From Alkalibacillus flavidus (lineage in GTDB: Bacteria; Bacillota; Bacilli; Bacillales; Alkalibacillaceae): 64,000 nucleotides of DNA. Shown here piece after piece: positions 8,487 through 17,191 of the stretch. The translations under genes and the position numbers were made by a program. A model generated the notes under the pieces. The model did no database searches. It saw only the letters and a program-made list of their open reading frames with translations, and was not told where the DNA came from. The stretch spans positions 85,255 through 149,254 of the forward strand of contig NZ_JBEPMX010000007.1 of assembly GCF_040545925.1 (NCBI RefSeq). The letters are read 5' to 3'. Each line of letters starts with the position of its first letter. The stretch's first letter is position 1.

Positions 8487-9959
8487 ATGAAACGTCGAAC
8501 TCGTAAGTCAACTTATTTTCCGTGCAAATTAGACAACTTAAAGCAAGACGTAACAAAACAATTCTTTAATGGGTCACCTGATGTAGCTGCCAAAACGGTA
8601 AATACACAACATGATAAGCTCCTTATAATTTATATGGATTATCTAGTACTTGAAAAAGAAGTTCAAACAAATATTATCTCGAAAGCACAAGGAGCCAAAC
8701 AATTAGACTACGACACACTCAAAAGTTCGATCCCTGTAACCGATATTATTGAACTAAAAACTTTGAACGAAATTGGATCTGCCATGTTAGAAGGCTACGT
8801 TATCCTGTATACCGAAAAATCACAAACATGTTTAGCAATACCTGCACCAAGAATCGATCAACGTAAACCGGAAAAAGCCGAAACAGAATCACTCATATTC
8901 GGTCCACGTATCTCTTTTTCTGAATCAATCGATACGAATATGAATTTCATTCACAAGCGGCTAGATACGCCAACGCTTGCAGTCGAAAAATTTATTGTCG
9001 GTGATACGATTCCTTCAGAAGTGCGACTCGTCTATTTATCAGATATCGCCAATGATGAAGCGATTCAAGAAATGCGATCACGTTTAAACTCACTAAAGAT
9101 CGATGACGCCATGGAGTCGTCAGCTTTAACACAGTTTATTGAAGACAATTCGTATTCTATTTTTCCGCAATTTCTTGTGACGGAGTTACCTGATCGGTTT
9201 TGTTATTCGTTAAAAGAAGGACGAGTAGGCTTATTAGTCGACAAGAGCCCATCCGGGATTATCGCCCCCGTTTCATTTTTTAGTTTTTTTCAGACGACTG
9301 AAGATGTTTATACCCGTTGGAATATGGGGGCATTTATCCGCTTAATGCGAATTATAGCCATGATCTTATCAATTACACTTACACCAACTTATGTTGCGGC
9401 ATTAACGTATCATTACGAGATTATACCAGATGCCTTACTCGTATCACTCGGTCATTCGAGGACGAGGGTTCCGTTTCCGCCATTACTCGAAGCCCTCATA
9501 CTCGAATTTTTAATTGAACTTATACGTGAGGCTGGAGCACGTTTGCCAACGAAAGTCGGTCAAACGATGGGTATCGTGGGCGGTATAGTCATTGGACAAG
9601 CTGTCGTACAAGCTGGGTTCACAAGTAATATTCTCATCATCATTGTCGCGTTAAGTGCTCTTGCTTCTTTTACGACACCGAGCTACTTGATGGGGTCAGC
9701 GATTCGTATTATACGTTTTCCGCTTATGTTGTTTGCGGGTTTCTGGGGATTTATCGGTCTCATATTTAGCTTTGCGTTTATTGCGATTCACCTTGTGAAA
9801 CAACGTTCACTCAACTTCCCATATTTCGTGCCGATATACCCGTTTCAACCGCGTGATTTCAACAATTCATTTATTCGACTTCCGTTTTTATGGAGTACGA
9901 AACGTGCTTACTCTAACCGTCCAAAACAAATTCGTCGTTTTCCAAAACCAAAACGTTAG
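8487..9959 (+). CDS. spore germination protein, GerAA/GerKA family (A subunit)
   Basis: A 490-residue A subunit of a germinant receptor in the spore inner membrane. It has a large hydrophilic N-terminal domain (about 1-240), the family stretch LVDKSPSGIIAPVSFFSFF, then about five membrane helices (from ~283) with the conserved PLLEALILEFLIELIREAGARLP segment (split here from the surrounding text) and a basic C-terminus. The ribosome binding site is AAGGGAG. It is the first gene of an A-B-C operon; together the subunits sense small germinants and trigger ion and DPA release. Which germinant is used cannot be read from sequence. Confidence 0.93.
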   Translation: MKRRTRKSTYFPCKLDNLKQDVTKQFFNGSPDVAAKTVNTQHDKLLIIYMDYLVLEKEVQTNIISKAQGAKQLDYDTLKSSIPVTDIIELKTLNEIGSAMLEGYVILYTEKSQTCLAIPAPRIDQRKPEKAETESLIFGPRISFSESIDTNMNFIHKRLDTPTLAVEKFIVGDTIPSEVRLVYLSDIANDEAIQEMRSRLNSLKIDDAMESSALTQFIEDNSYSIFPQFLVTELPDRFCYSLKEGRVGLLVDKSPSGIIAPVSFFSFFQTTEDVYTRWNMGAFIRLMRIIAMILSITLTPTYVAALTYHYEIIPDALLVSLGHSRTRVPFPPLLEALILEFLIELIREAGARLPTKVGQTMGIVGGIVIGQAVVQAGFTSNILIIIVALSALASFTTPSYLMGSAIRIIRFPLMLFAGFWGFIGLIFSFAFIAIHLVKQRSLNFPYFVPIYPFQPRDFNNSFIRLPFLWSTKRAYSNRPKQIRRFPKPKR

Positions 9960-9991
9960 AAATTGATTAAGGACAGATTAAAGGTGCTATT

Positions 9992-11101
9992 ATGCAAGAA
10001 AAACTTAATGTGCCCAATCATCAAAAACTTAAAGCGATCTATCTCGTTATCGTTTTACACACGATGCAAATCGGCGTCGGTATCGCAGGATATCCTCGTA
10101 TTGTATTTATCGAGGTTGGACGGGATAGTTGGATAGCTATATTAATCGCAGCCGCTACCCTACACATAGCTATTGCTTGTAGCGTTTATGTGCTTAATAG
10201 TTTTCAAAGCGAAGACTTACACGGGATCTTAACGCAAACATTCGGAAAATGGTTTGGAAAACTTTTCACCTTATTATTCATTGCCTACATCTGGTTGATG
10301 TTTTTAAGTATTATGCTTAATTACGTCGAGTTTGTGCAAGTCTTTGTTTTTCCTGATATGACGTCATGGTTTATCGCGGCTTGCCTCCTTGTTCTTGTAT
10401 TATATGCCGTTCAAGGTGGTGTACGCGTTGCTGTTGGGGCTAGTGTCGTTTTCTTTTTCGGTGCCATTTGGATGCTCATCATTCTCATTCAACCTATCGG
10501 GATGATTCAATTTGATAATTATTTTCCTGTATTTGAATCATCACCTCAAGAACTGTTACAAGGTGCACTAAAGACTTCGTACTCACTTATTGGCTTTGAA
10601 TTAATTTGGGTATTATATCCATTTATTCGTGGACGTCAACACGTTCATCGTTATAGTCAATGGGCGATGGCTTTTACAATCTTAATGATGATGTTTATTA
10701 CGATGATTTCGATCGGTTTTTATAGTAGTGAACAGTTAAAAGGAAAAATTTGGCCATTGTTATCAATGATTAAAGTCGTTTCATATCCCATGTTCGAACG
10801 CTTCGATATCGTTACGGTTGCTTTATGGATGGTTATTGTCTTACCTAACCTCATTTTACTAGCTTGGATGTCGAGTTTTAGCTTGAAACGTATATTCGGT
10901 GGGCAAAATAAATATTACCTTTATCTCATCTGTTTGATTGCATTTATTTGTCAATTTCATTTTGATAATCGATACTATGTTAATTTCTTCACAGACTGTG
11001 TCGGCAAAGCCGGGTTATTCTTCGGTTTTGTGTTTCCAATCCTTATGGTTCCGTTTGCTATGTATCATCGCCGGAAAGGAGCCAAACAACATGCAAAATA
11101 A
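9992..11101 (+). CDS. endospore germination permease, GerAB family (B subunit)
   Basis: A 369-residue integral membrane protein with about ten helices, of the APC-superfamily spore germination permease type. In studied receptors the B subunit contains the germinant-binding pocket. It starts 32 bp after the A subunit gene and overlaps the C subunit gene by 11 bp. The length is usual for the family (about 365 residues), with no sign of damage. Confidence 0.92.
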   Translation: MQEKLNVPNHQKLKAIYLVIVLHTMQIGVGIAGYPRIVFIEVGRDSWIAILIAAATLHIAIACSVYVLNSFQSEDLHGILTQTFGKWFGKLFTLLFIAYIWLMFLSIMLNYVEFVQVFVFPDMTSWFIAACLLVLVLYAVQGGVRVAVGASVVFFFGAIWMLIILIQPIGMIQFDNYFPVFESSPQELLQGALKTSYSLIGFELIWVLYPFIRGRQHVHRYSQWAMAFTILMMMFITMISIGFYSSEQLKGKIWPLLSMIKVVSYPMFERFDIVTVALWMVIVLPNLILLAWMSSFSLKRIFGGQNKYYLYLICLIAFICQFHFDNRYYVNFFTDCVGKAGLFFGFVFPILMVPFAMYHRRKGAKQHAK

Positions 11102-12242
11102 ACGTGCTCGTCATTTGATGGTTATGTGCTTAATCGTCCTAACGTTATTAACAGGTTGCTTACAAAGCAAAAACATCATTGAAAAACTCGGAATTGTGAC
11201 AGCGTATGGGTTTGATTTGAACCAACAACAGGAACTCGAAGGCACAACCGTGTTATATCAGTTTAACCCTGATATTACAAACGCATCACAAATCATTCAT
11301 AGCACTGGTAAGACATTCGATATGGTACGAGCCAATGCCAATAAAAAATCAGGATACAAAATCGTAAACGGAAAACTACAAACGATTTTATTCGGACCGA
11401 GCATTGCTGAACAAGGGATTTTTCCTTATCTTGACACAATTGAACGCAACGCAGCGATCTCCGATATGCTTTACGTCACAATGTCAGAAACTCCTGCCCA
11501 AGATATTTTGTCTGCTTCGAACTATGAAGAAGCGCCGAATGTCGGTGTCTACCTAAACCGCTTAATCGAAACAGCTGTGCAAAATGAAGAAATAGTGAGT
11601 AGTACCTTTCACGAATATATGCGGTCTTACTTTAATATTGGTCGCGAACCACTCATTCCGGTTCTGTCTGTTGAAAACAACAAGGTAGCGGTTGACAAGA
11701 TCGGTGCTATGCAGGGGGATGTGCATGTTGGTAGTTTTTCACTAGACGAAGTGTTTTACGTTCGATTGCTGCGAGATAAGTACAATTCAGGGCGTATCGA
11801 TTTAGAATTTGATTTGGAACCATTTGAACCTTATATTCAAGAGTATCATCGCGACAATCGTGGCGATAACATGTATGTTGTCATTGATAAACTTGAAAGT
11901 AACACATCCATTCAGCTACGTGACCCTGAGAAGTTGACGTATGATGTAACAGTCAAATTAAACGGGCGAATCATTGAAAAATCGCACCGCATGAACTTAG
12001 ACCAACCAGAACCATTAAAACAACTAGAGAAAGCAATAATTCAAAAAATGGAAAATGAACTGATAGAAGTTGTTAGTAAATCCAAGCAACTAGGTAGCGA
12101 CGTCTTCGGCTTTGGGGTGAAATATAACAACAAGACACGTGGCGAAGAATTAACACGCGATAAATGGCAAGACTTGTATCCTAATATTGATGTCAATTAC
12201 GATATTTCGATTGATATTAAACGGTTTGGCATTGTGCAATAA
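11091..12242 (+). CDS. Ger(x)C family germination lipoprotein (C subunit)
   Basis: A 383-residue lipoprotein. The signal peptide ends in the lipobox LLTGC (Cys23); the mature protein would be anchored at the outer face of the spore inner membrane as receptor C subunit. I chose the ATG at 11091 because GGAAAGGAG lies ten bases upstream and the lipobox falls at the right distance; the open frame extends further upstream inside the permease gene without a start signal. It overlaps the B gene by 11 bp, so translation is probably coupled. A strong terminator follows. Confidence 0.92.
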   Translation: MQNKRARHLMVMCLIVLTLLTGCLQSKNIIEKLGIVTAYGFDLNQQQELEGTTVLYQFNPDITNASQIIHSTGKTFDMVRANANKKSGYKIVNGKLQTILFGPSIAEQGIFPYLDTIERNAAISDMLYVTMSETPAQDILSASNYEEAPNVGVYLNRLIETAVQNEEIVSSTFHEYMRSYFNIGREPLIPVLSVENNKVAVDKIGAMQGDVHVGSFSLDEVFYVRLLRDKYNSGRIDLEFDLEPFEPYIQEYHRDNRGDNMYVVIDKLESNTSIQLRDPEKLTYDVTVKLNGRIIEKSHRMNLDQPEPLKQLEKAIIQKMENELIEVVSKSKQLGSDVFGFGVKYNNKTRGEELTRDKWQDLYPNIDVNYDISIDIKRFGIVQ

Positions 12243-12245
12243 CAT

Positions 12246-12281
12246 TAGAGCGACCATCACGTCTTGTGTTTGGTCGCTCTA
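12246..12281. terminator. bidirectional terminator between gerC and murG
   Basis: The 11-bp arms TAGAGCGACCA (12246-12256) and TGGTCGCTCTA (12271-12281) pair perfectly between two convergent genes. The flanking T runs are weak, so efficiency is uncertain. Confidence 0.65.
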
Positions 12282-12286
12282 GCTGT

Positions 12287-13357
12287 TTATAACATCGTTT
12301 GTTTAATCATATCAATAACGTCATCTTTCGTTTTCTGCGGTTGATAGGATGCCATATACTCCTGATATGTTTCACGATTCTCATACAGACGATTCACCGC
12401 ATCAGTTAAAGATGTGGCATCGACTTCTTCATCTTCTAGTACATCCGCATAGCCGCGTTTGTTAAACGATTCTGCATTCAATAACTGATCACCACGACTT
12501 GCTTGTTTCGACAATGGAATGAGGAGCATTGGTTTTTTTAACGCTAAAAATTCAAAGATCGCATTCGCACCGGCACGCGATACGACTACATCAGCAAGCG
12601 CTAATAAATCTTTTAATTCATCGGTAACATACTCATATTGGACATAACCCGGCTGATTGATGGTGTCGTCGCGTTTTTCCTTACCGCATAAATGAATAAC
12701 GTGATACTGTTTGAGCAAATCTGGAAGTGCTTGACGAACGGCTTGATTAATACTCGCAGCACCTGCACTGCCTCCCATCACTAATACAGTCGGTTTATCA
12801 CGGCTTAACCCTGTCATAGCTAACGCTTGCTCTGAGTCACCCGCAAACAATTCCTCCCGTACAATCGCACCGACATTCACGACTTTTTTCTCAGGTAAAT
12901 GCTGATTCGTCTCTGGGAATGTCGTTAAAATATGGCGGGCGAATTTGGATGCAATTTTATTCGCTAACCCTGGCGTGTAATCCGATTCGTGAATAATGGA
13001 TGGAACACCTGTTAAACGGGACGCCATGACGACAGGCGTTGACACAAAGCCACCTTTCGAAAATACGACGCGAGGTTTTAACTGTTTGAGTAAACGGCGC
13101 GCTTGGCCAAGTCCTTTCAACACGCGAAATGGATCCTTCATATTTTCAACGGACATGTAACGGCGTAATTTACCTGTGGCAATGCCGTGATACGTAACAC
13201 CTTCCATGCCATCAACGAGATCACGTTCAATCCCTTCGTACGATCCAATATAATGAACATCAAACCCTTCGCGGATAAATTCAGGCATAATCGCTAAATT
13301 GACGACGACATGCCCTGCTGTTCCGCCTCCAGTAAATACAATCGTCTTTTGACTCAT
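12287..13357 (-). CDS. murG: UDP-N-acetylglucosamine--MurNAc-pentapeptide-lipid GlcNAc transferase MurG
   Basis: A 356-residue glycosyltransferase that turns lipid I into lipid II at the inner face of the membrane. The N-terminal nucleotide-fold signature GGGTAGHV and the C-terminal UDP-GlcNAc site (SRAGANAIFEFLALKKPMLL) are intact. It stands alone, away from any division and cell wall cluster, and resembles the MurG version of staphylococci and the second MurG of the B. cereus group more than the copy in the B. subtilis cluster. The genome may therefore hold a second murG elsewhere; that is inference. Confidence 0.92.
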   Translation of the reverse strand: MSQKTIVFTGGGTAGHVVVNLAIMPEFIREGFDVHYIGSYEGIERDLVDGMEGVTYHGIATGKLRRYMSVENMKDPFRVLKGLGQARRLLKQLKPRVVFSKGGFVSTPVVMASRLTGVPSIIHESDYTPGLANKIASKFARHILTTFPETNQHLPEKKVVNVGAIVREELFAGDSEQALAMTGLSRDKPTVLVMGGSAGAASINQAVRQALPDLLKQYHVIHLCGKEKRDDTINQPGYVQYEYVTDELKDLLALADVVVSRAGANAIFEFLALKKPMLLIPLSKQASRGDQLLNAESFNKRGYADVLEDEEVDATSLTDAVNRLYENRETYQEYMASYQPQKTKDDVIDMIKQTML

Positions 13358-13451
13358 CGTTCAAACGTCCTTTCTATTCATATCAGACAATCTACGCTAT
13401 AATGACATATTAGCAAAGATAACCGCTAACGAATATAGGAAGGGATCAAAA

Positions 13452-14810
13452 ATGTATCCGACGCAATCAATTTCTGACAAAATTAAACTGTTCATTCGCA
13501 TTGTGATTCCCATTTTAATCACGCAAGTCGGGATTTATTTTATGAATGTGTTTGATACCGTCATGGCCGGTCAAGCATCAGCAGAAGACTTAGCTGGTGT
13601 GGCTGTTGGCTCGTCAATATGGGTGCCTGTTTTAACGGGGACGAATGGTATTCTCATTGCGATCTCACCCATTACAGCACAATTGTTAGGAGCAGGCGAG
13701 AAAGACCTTATTCCTTATAAAGTTAAACAGGGCTTATATTTAGCGGCGGCGATTACGGTGACGATTTTGATAGCTGGTGTCTTATTTTTAGATTCGATCC
13801 TTAATTTGCTTGCCTTAGAACCAGATGTTCGTCATATCGCTAAATATTATTTAGTAGCTTTAGGGTATGGCATGATTTTCTTGTTTTCATTCAATTTGTT
13901 ACGCTCATTCATCGATGCACTCGGTCAAACGAAAACGTCTATGCTTATTATATTAATGACGCTACCGCTCAATGCGTTGTTTAATTACATGTTCATATTC
14001 GGACGTCTCGGCGCACCAGAGTTAGGTGGCATAGGCGCCGGAATCGCCTCAGCGCTAGCCTATATGATCTCGTCCATTGTCGCGGTTATGATTATTCATC
14101 GCGTCATGCCTTTTCGACGCTACTACATTTTTCATACGTGGGGGAAGCCGTCGCTTCAAGCGTGGCGAGAACAATTGACAATCGGCCTTCCGATTGGCGT
14201 GACAATCTTTTTTGAAACGAGTATTTTTGCGGCTGTCACCTTGATGATTAGTCGTTATGACACGTATACCGTCGCAGCCCACCAAGCGGCAATGAATTAC
14301 GCGACGATCTTTTATATGCTACCATTAGCGATTGCAATGGCTTTAACGATCGCAGTCGGCTTCGAAGTCGGCGGGAAACGGATGCAAGATGCGAAACAGT
14401 ATAGCTTAATCGGGATTAGTTCTGGATTGACGGTTGCCCTTGTCAGTGGTGCTTTTATCTTTTTCTTACGAGAAGAAGTCGCTCAGCTTTATAGTGATCA
14501 TCCTGAAGTTATTACGTTAATGCAACAGTTTTTAGTGTTTGCGGTGTTTTTCCAAATATCTGATGGCTTTGGCACACCTATTCAAGGCGCCTTACGCGGG
14601 TACAAAGATGTAAACGTCACGTTAGTCATCGCATTTATATCGTTTTGGGTTATTGGTTTGCCTTCTGGAATTGCCATGTCTGCATGGACATCACTCGATG
14701 CATTTGGCTACTGGGTCGGGCTGATTGTTGGATTAGCAGTCGGTGCTATGATTTTAATTGGACGCTTGTTTTATATCATTAGACGATACGACCAAAAACA
14801 ACAAATATAG
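13452..14810 (+). CDS. MATE family efflux transporter (NorM-like)
   Basis: A 452-residue protein with about twelve helices in two MATE halves. The N-terminal half opens with the typical IVIPILITQVGIYFMNVFDT followed by VMAGQ and the AGVAVGSSIWVP stretch; the second half shows the related motif in helices 7-8 (IGLPIGVTIFFETSIFA). MATE pumps export cationic drugs in exchange for Na+ or H+. The ribosome binding site is AGGAAGGGATC. It is monocistronic, divergent from murG and convergent with nupC across a 21-bp repeat array. Confidence 0.9.
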   Translation: MYPTQSISDKIKLFIRIVIPILITQVGIYFMNVFDTVMAGQASAEDLAGVAVGSSIWVPVLTGTNGILIAISPITAQLLGAGEKDLIPYKVKQGLYLAAAITVTILIAGVLFLDSILNLLALEPDVRHIAKYYLVALGYGMIFLFSFNLLRSFIDALGQTKTSMLIILMTLPLNALFNYMFIFGRLGAPELGGIGAGIASALAYMISSIVAVMIIHRVMPFRRYYIFHTWGKPSLQAWREQLTIGLPIGVTIFFETSIFAAVTLMISRYDTYTVAAHQAAMNYATIFYMLPLAIAMALTIAVGFEVGGKRMQDAKQYSLIGISSGLTVALVSGAFIFFLREEVAQLYSDHPEVITLMQQFLVFAVFFQISDGFGTPIQGALRGYKDVNVTLVIAFISFWVIGLPSGIAMSAWTSLDAFGYWVGLIVGLAVGAMILIGRLFYIIRRYDQKQQI

Positions 14811-14823
14811 CTCCAAAACCTTA

Positions 14824-14965
14824 ATTGTCTAACAATCCTCTGAGATTGTTAGACATTTGATCAAAATTGTTAAACATTCCTTCGAGTTTGTTAAACATTC
14901 TGCAGAGACTGTTAAATAGTCCTTTAGATTTGTTAGACAATCCAGAGAGAATGTCTAACAATTTT
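14824..14965. repeat. degenerate tandem array, exact 21-bp period, ~6.8 units
   Basis: Seven units start at 14824, 14845, 14866, 14887, 14908, 14929 and 14950. The shared core is TTGTTARACATTC, with a purine-rich tail (GAG) in most units. No unit is identical to another, but spacing is exact. It fills the gap between the convergent MATE and nupC genes. Units 1 and 7 read more like the inverse version (TTGTCTAACAAT), so the outer units can also pair with inner ones. On the minus strand the array is an open frame of about 55 codons with heptad spacing of Leu, Phe and Met, but it lacks a ribosome binding site and begins inside the nupC terminator. Confidence 0.85.
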
Positions 14966-14977
14966 AATTCAATCAAA

Positions 14978-15016
14978 AAAAGATCCATCTTCACGTTACG
15001 TGAAGATGGATCTTTT
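14978..15016 (-). terminator. strong intrinsic terminator of nupC
   Basis: A perfect 18-bp stem (14978-14995 with 14999-15016, core AGATCCATCTTCACG) and a 3-base loop. On the minus strand it is followed by a run of seven T. It can also act on plus-strand readthrough from the MATE gene. Confidence 0.92.
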
Positions 15017-15030
15017 CAATAATGATAGGT

Positions 15031-16224
15031 TTATAGGAATAAACCAGCGATTGTTGCTGAAAGGATTGATGCTAGAGTCGCACCTGTTAATAGTTTAAGA
15101 CCGAAACGAGAGACAGTCTTACCTTTTTCAGAATCAATACCAGCAACAGTACCGGCAATGATACCAATTGAACCGAAGTTCGCAAAGCTTGTAAGGAATA
15201 CAGATACGATACCCATTGTCTTATCAGTGAACTGATCTTGCATTCCTGATAGCATATCCATTGCTACGAATTCGTTTGTCACAATCTTAAGACCCATGAT
15301 ACTACCAGCATCAACTAATTCACTTGGATTAATACCCATAAGGAATGTTAGTGGTAGTAATAGATAACCTAAACCTGCTTCTAGTGATGCCCCTTCAACA
15401 GGGATTACTACACCAACAATATAGTTCACTAATTCTAGCGATGCTAGGAAAGCGATTAACATTGTCGCAACAATAAGGGCAATTTTACCACCATCTAAAG
15501 CACCATTCGCCATGGCTTCAAATATGCTCTTAGCTTCACTAACATCATTAATATCAACATCATCATCTTCGTCCTCTACAACTGGAGGTGCAATAATCGA
15601 ACCAACGATCAGTGCACTGAACATGTTAAGCGGAATTGCTACTAATACATATTCTGGTGGGAGCATTTCCATGTACGCACCAATAATGGATGCTGATACA
15701 GAGCCCATGGCAGACGCCGATACGATATAAAGACGGTTCTCTGTAATACGATGGAACTGCGATTGAACTGCGATTAACGCTTCAGACTGTCCAAAGAACA
15801 TACTGTTTACCGCTGTAAATGATTCGATCTTCGGTAGACCTGTTAAGTATGAAAGTGCACCGCCTAAGTATTTGATCAATAAAGGTAGTATTTTAAGATA
15901 CGTTAATACTGACAAAATTGTCGCAAAGAAAACGATAATTAGTAGTACATCAAAGAAGAAAACGCCATTATCTCCTACTTGAATACCACCAAGTACAAAG
16001 TTCACACCGCCTGTACCAAATTCAATTAACTTATTGAATACTGACGCAATACGAGTAATAATATCTTGACCGAGTTGTGTCTGGAACATGAACCATGTAA
16101 CTAATAGTTGCAATAGAATCATGATTCCGATTCCCTTGAATGGAATCTTACCACGATTGTTGGACATTAGCATAGCTAGTCCGATGACAGCTAAAATAGC
16201 TATCAAACCTAAAATTATATCCAT
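15031..16224 (-). CDS. nupC: concentrative nucleoside transporter NupC
   Basis: A 397-residue CNT-family symporter that brings nucleosides into the cell with H+ or Na+. The family motifs are visible: GQSEALIAVQSQF, the second-repeat stretch NEFVAMDMLSGM, and near the end SFANFGSIGIIAGTVAGI. The membrane segments fit the usual CNT layout. The start ATG at 16224 is preceded by AGGGGGAAC. It has its own strong terminator and no operon partner. Confidence 0.93.
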   Translation of the reverse strand: MDIILGLIAILAVIGLAMLMSNNRGKIPFKGIGIMILLQLLVTWFMFQTQLGQDIITRIASVFNKLIEFGTGGVNFVLGGIQVGDNGVFFFDVLLIIVFFATILSVLTYLKILPLLIKYLGGALSYLTGLPKIESFTAVNSMFFGQSEALIAVQSQFHRITENRLYIVSASAMGSVSASIIGAYMEMLPPEYVLVAIPLNMFSALIVGSIIAPPVVEDEDDDVDINDVSEAKSIFEAMANGALDGGKIALIVATMLIAFLASLELVNYIVGVVIPVEGASLEAGLGYLLLPLTFLMGINPSELVDAGSIMGLKIVTNEFVAMDMLSGMQDQFTDKTMGIVSVFLTSFANFGSIGIIAGTVAGIDSEKGKTVSRFGLKLLTGATLASILSATIAGLFL

Positions 16225-16402
16225 TTCTGTTCCCCCTATAAAAATAAATGATTAACAGTTATGCTATTGCATTTTATCAAGTAGTTTATGAAAACGCAAT
16301 CATATGAAGCTGAATTTCGTAAAATTTTTTGTTTTTTTGCATCATGGCAGTTTTTTCGATCATTTCTAGTCTTCTAGAGCGTTGCATATTGCGACATCGG
16401 GC

Positions 16403-17014
16403 TCAGAGGTCTATGGATTGATATACACCTCGATAAGTTTTTACGATTTGTCTTGCTCGGTCTAATTCGCCACTAAAGCCTTCCCCATCTGTCACATGAG
16501 TGATATTGATGGTACATTTTTCTTTTTCTGCGGCCCGACAAAGGGTTGAGATAGGTGTTGTGAAAGATGTTCCACCGTCTAAATCAGCTTGCTCAATCGA
16601 TCTTTGAGGATATTGATATAGTCGTTCACGATGGCATAACATAAGATGATAAGGTGACTTATCGACCGTTTGCAACCATTTGATAATAGGTGTCGATCGC
16701 ATGGATGTTGAACAATCGAGAAGCAGCACCGACAAGGATTCCTCTTCATGAACTGTGATCACTTGATTAACCTGGCTTTCAACAAGCGATCTAGCCGTTC
16801 TAAAATGGTTCAACCAAGATTGACGATGATTCACTCGAGGAATGAGACAGGATTCGGATATCGTTAATGATTGGATTAACTTCCTTAAATCGACGTCACT
16901 TAAAAGCTTCAAACGACGTGATTCCGTTTTTCCTCGATTACGCTTAACACCGTGCGTTTTCTCTTCAATTTTTGGCACATAACCATGAACGTAATAACCA
17001 CTCTGAAACCCCAC
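16403..17014 (-). CDS. small VWA-like domain protein
   Basis: A 203-residue soluble protein. The first ~90 residues are basic; the rest looks like a von Willebrand A fold with a metal site: LLLDCSTSM (DxSxS form), LDGGTSF supplying the conserved Thr, and HVTDGEGF supplying a further Asp. The GGTSF stretch recalls the C-terminal VWA-like domain of DUF2201 proteins. The start is GTG at 17014, behind GGGAGG. It stands alone, with a 21-bp repeat array and a long palindrome directly upstream. VWA proteins often work with AAA ATPases, and a PrkA-like ATPase is encoded 4.5 kb upstream on the same strand; the link is speculative. Confidence 0.65.
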   Translation of the reverse strand: MGFQSGYYVHGYVPKIEEKTHGVKRNRGKTESRRLKLLSDVDLRKLIQSLTISESCLIPRVNHRQSWLNHFRTARSLVESQVNQVITVHEEESLSVLLLDCSTSMRSTPIIKWLQTVDKSPYHLMLCHRERLYQYPQRSIEQADLDGGTSFTTPISTLCRAAEKEKCTINITHVTDGEGFSGELDRARQIVKTYRGVYQSIDL

Positions 17015-17033
17015 ATGACCCCTCCCTCATGAC

Positions 17034-17138
17034 TTTTTAGATAAATCATTGAAGTTTTGAAATAAATCAGTTGATTTATTTCAAAACTTCATCCAATTAT
17101 TTCAAAACTAAGCGGACTTATTAAATAAATTCGTTTGA
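17034..17138. repeat. 21-bp-period array with a 19-bp perfect inverted repeat
   Basis: Units start at 17034, 17055, 17076, 17097 and 17118, exactly 21 bp apart, around the core TTATTTCAAAACT. The unit at 17055 is in the reverse sense, so 17051-17069 and 17072-17090 form a perfect 19-bp inverted repeat with a 2-base loop. It lies between the odhB terminator and the start of the VWA-like gene, so transcripts of the latter may carry the hairpin in their leader. Confidence 0.8.
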
Positions 17139-17146
17139 AAACAAAA

Positions 17147-17178
17147 AACCCCCTCGCCTATCATTATGCGAGGGGGTT
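17147..17178 (-). terminator. terminator of odhAB
   Basis: Arms AACCCCCTCGC (17147-17157) and GCGAGGGGGTT (17168-17178) form an 11-bp GC-rich stem; on the minus strand a T run follows. Confidence 0.92.
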
Positions 17179-17191
17179 CCCAGTATATACC

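Noticed and set aside
10938..11090. Extended N-terminus of the GerC-type lipoprotein
   Set aside because: The ATG at 11091 has the ribosome binding site and places the lipobox correctly; the upstream part lies inside the permease gene.
14824..14965. CRISPR array
   Set aside because: Units are 21 bp and degenerate with no separate spacers, and no cas genes are present in the window.
14824..15008. About 55-codon heptad-like frame on the minus strand of the first array
   Set aside because: It starts inside the nupC terminator and has no ribosome binding site; a 21-bp repeat without stops stays open by itself.
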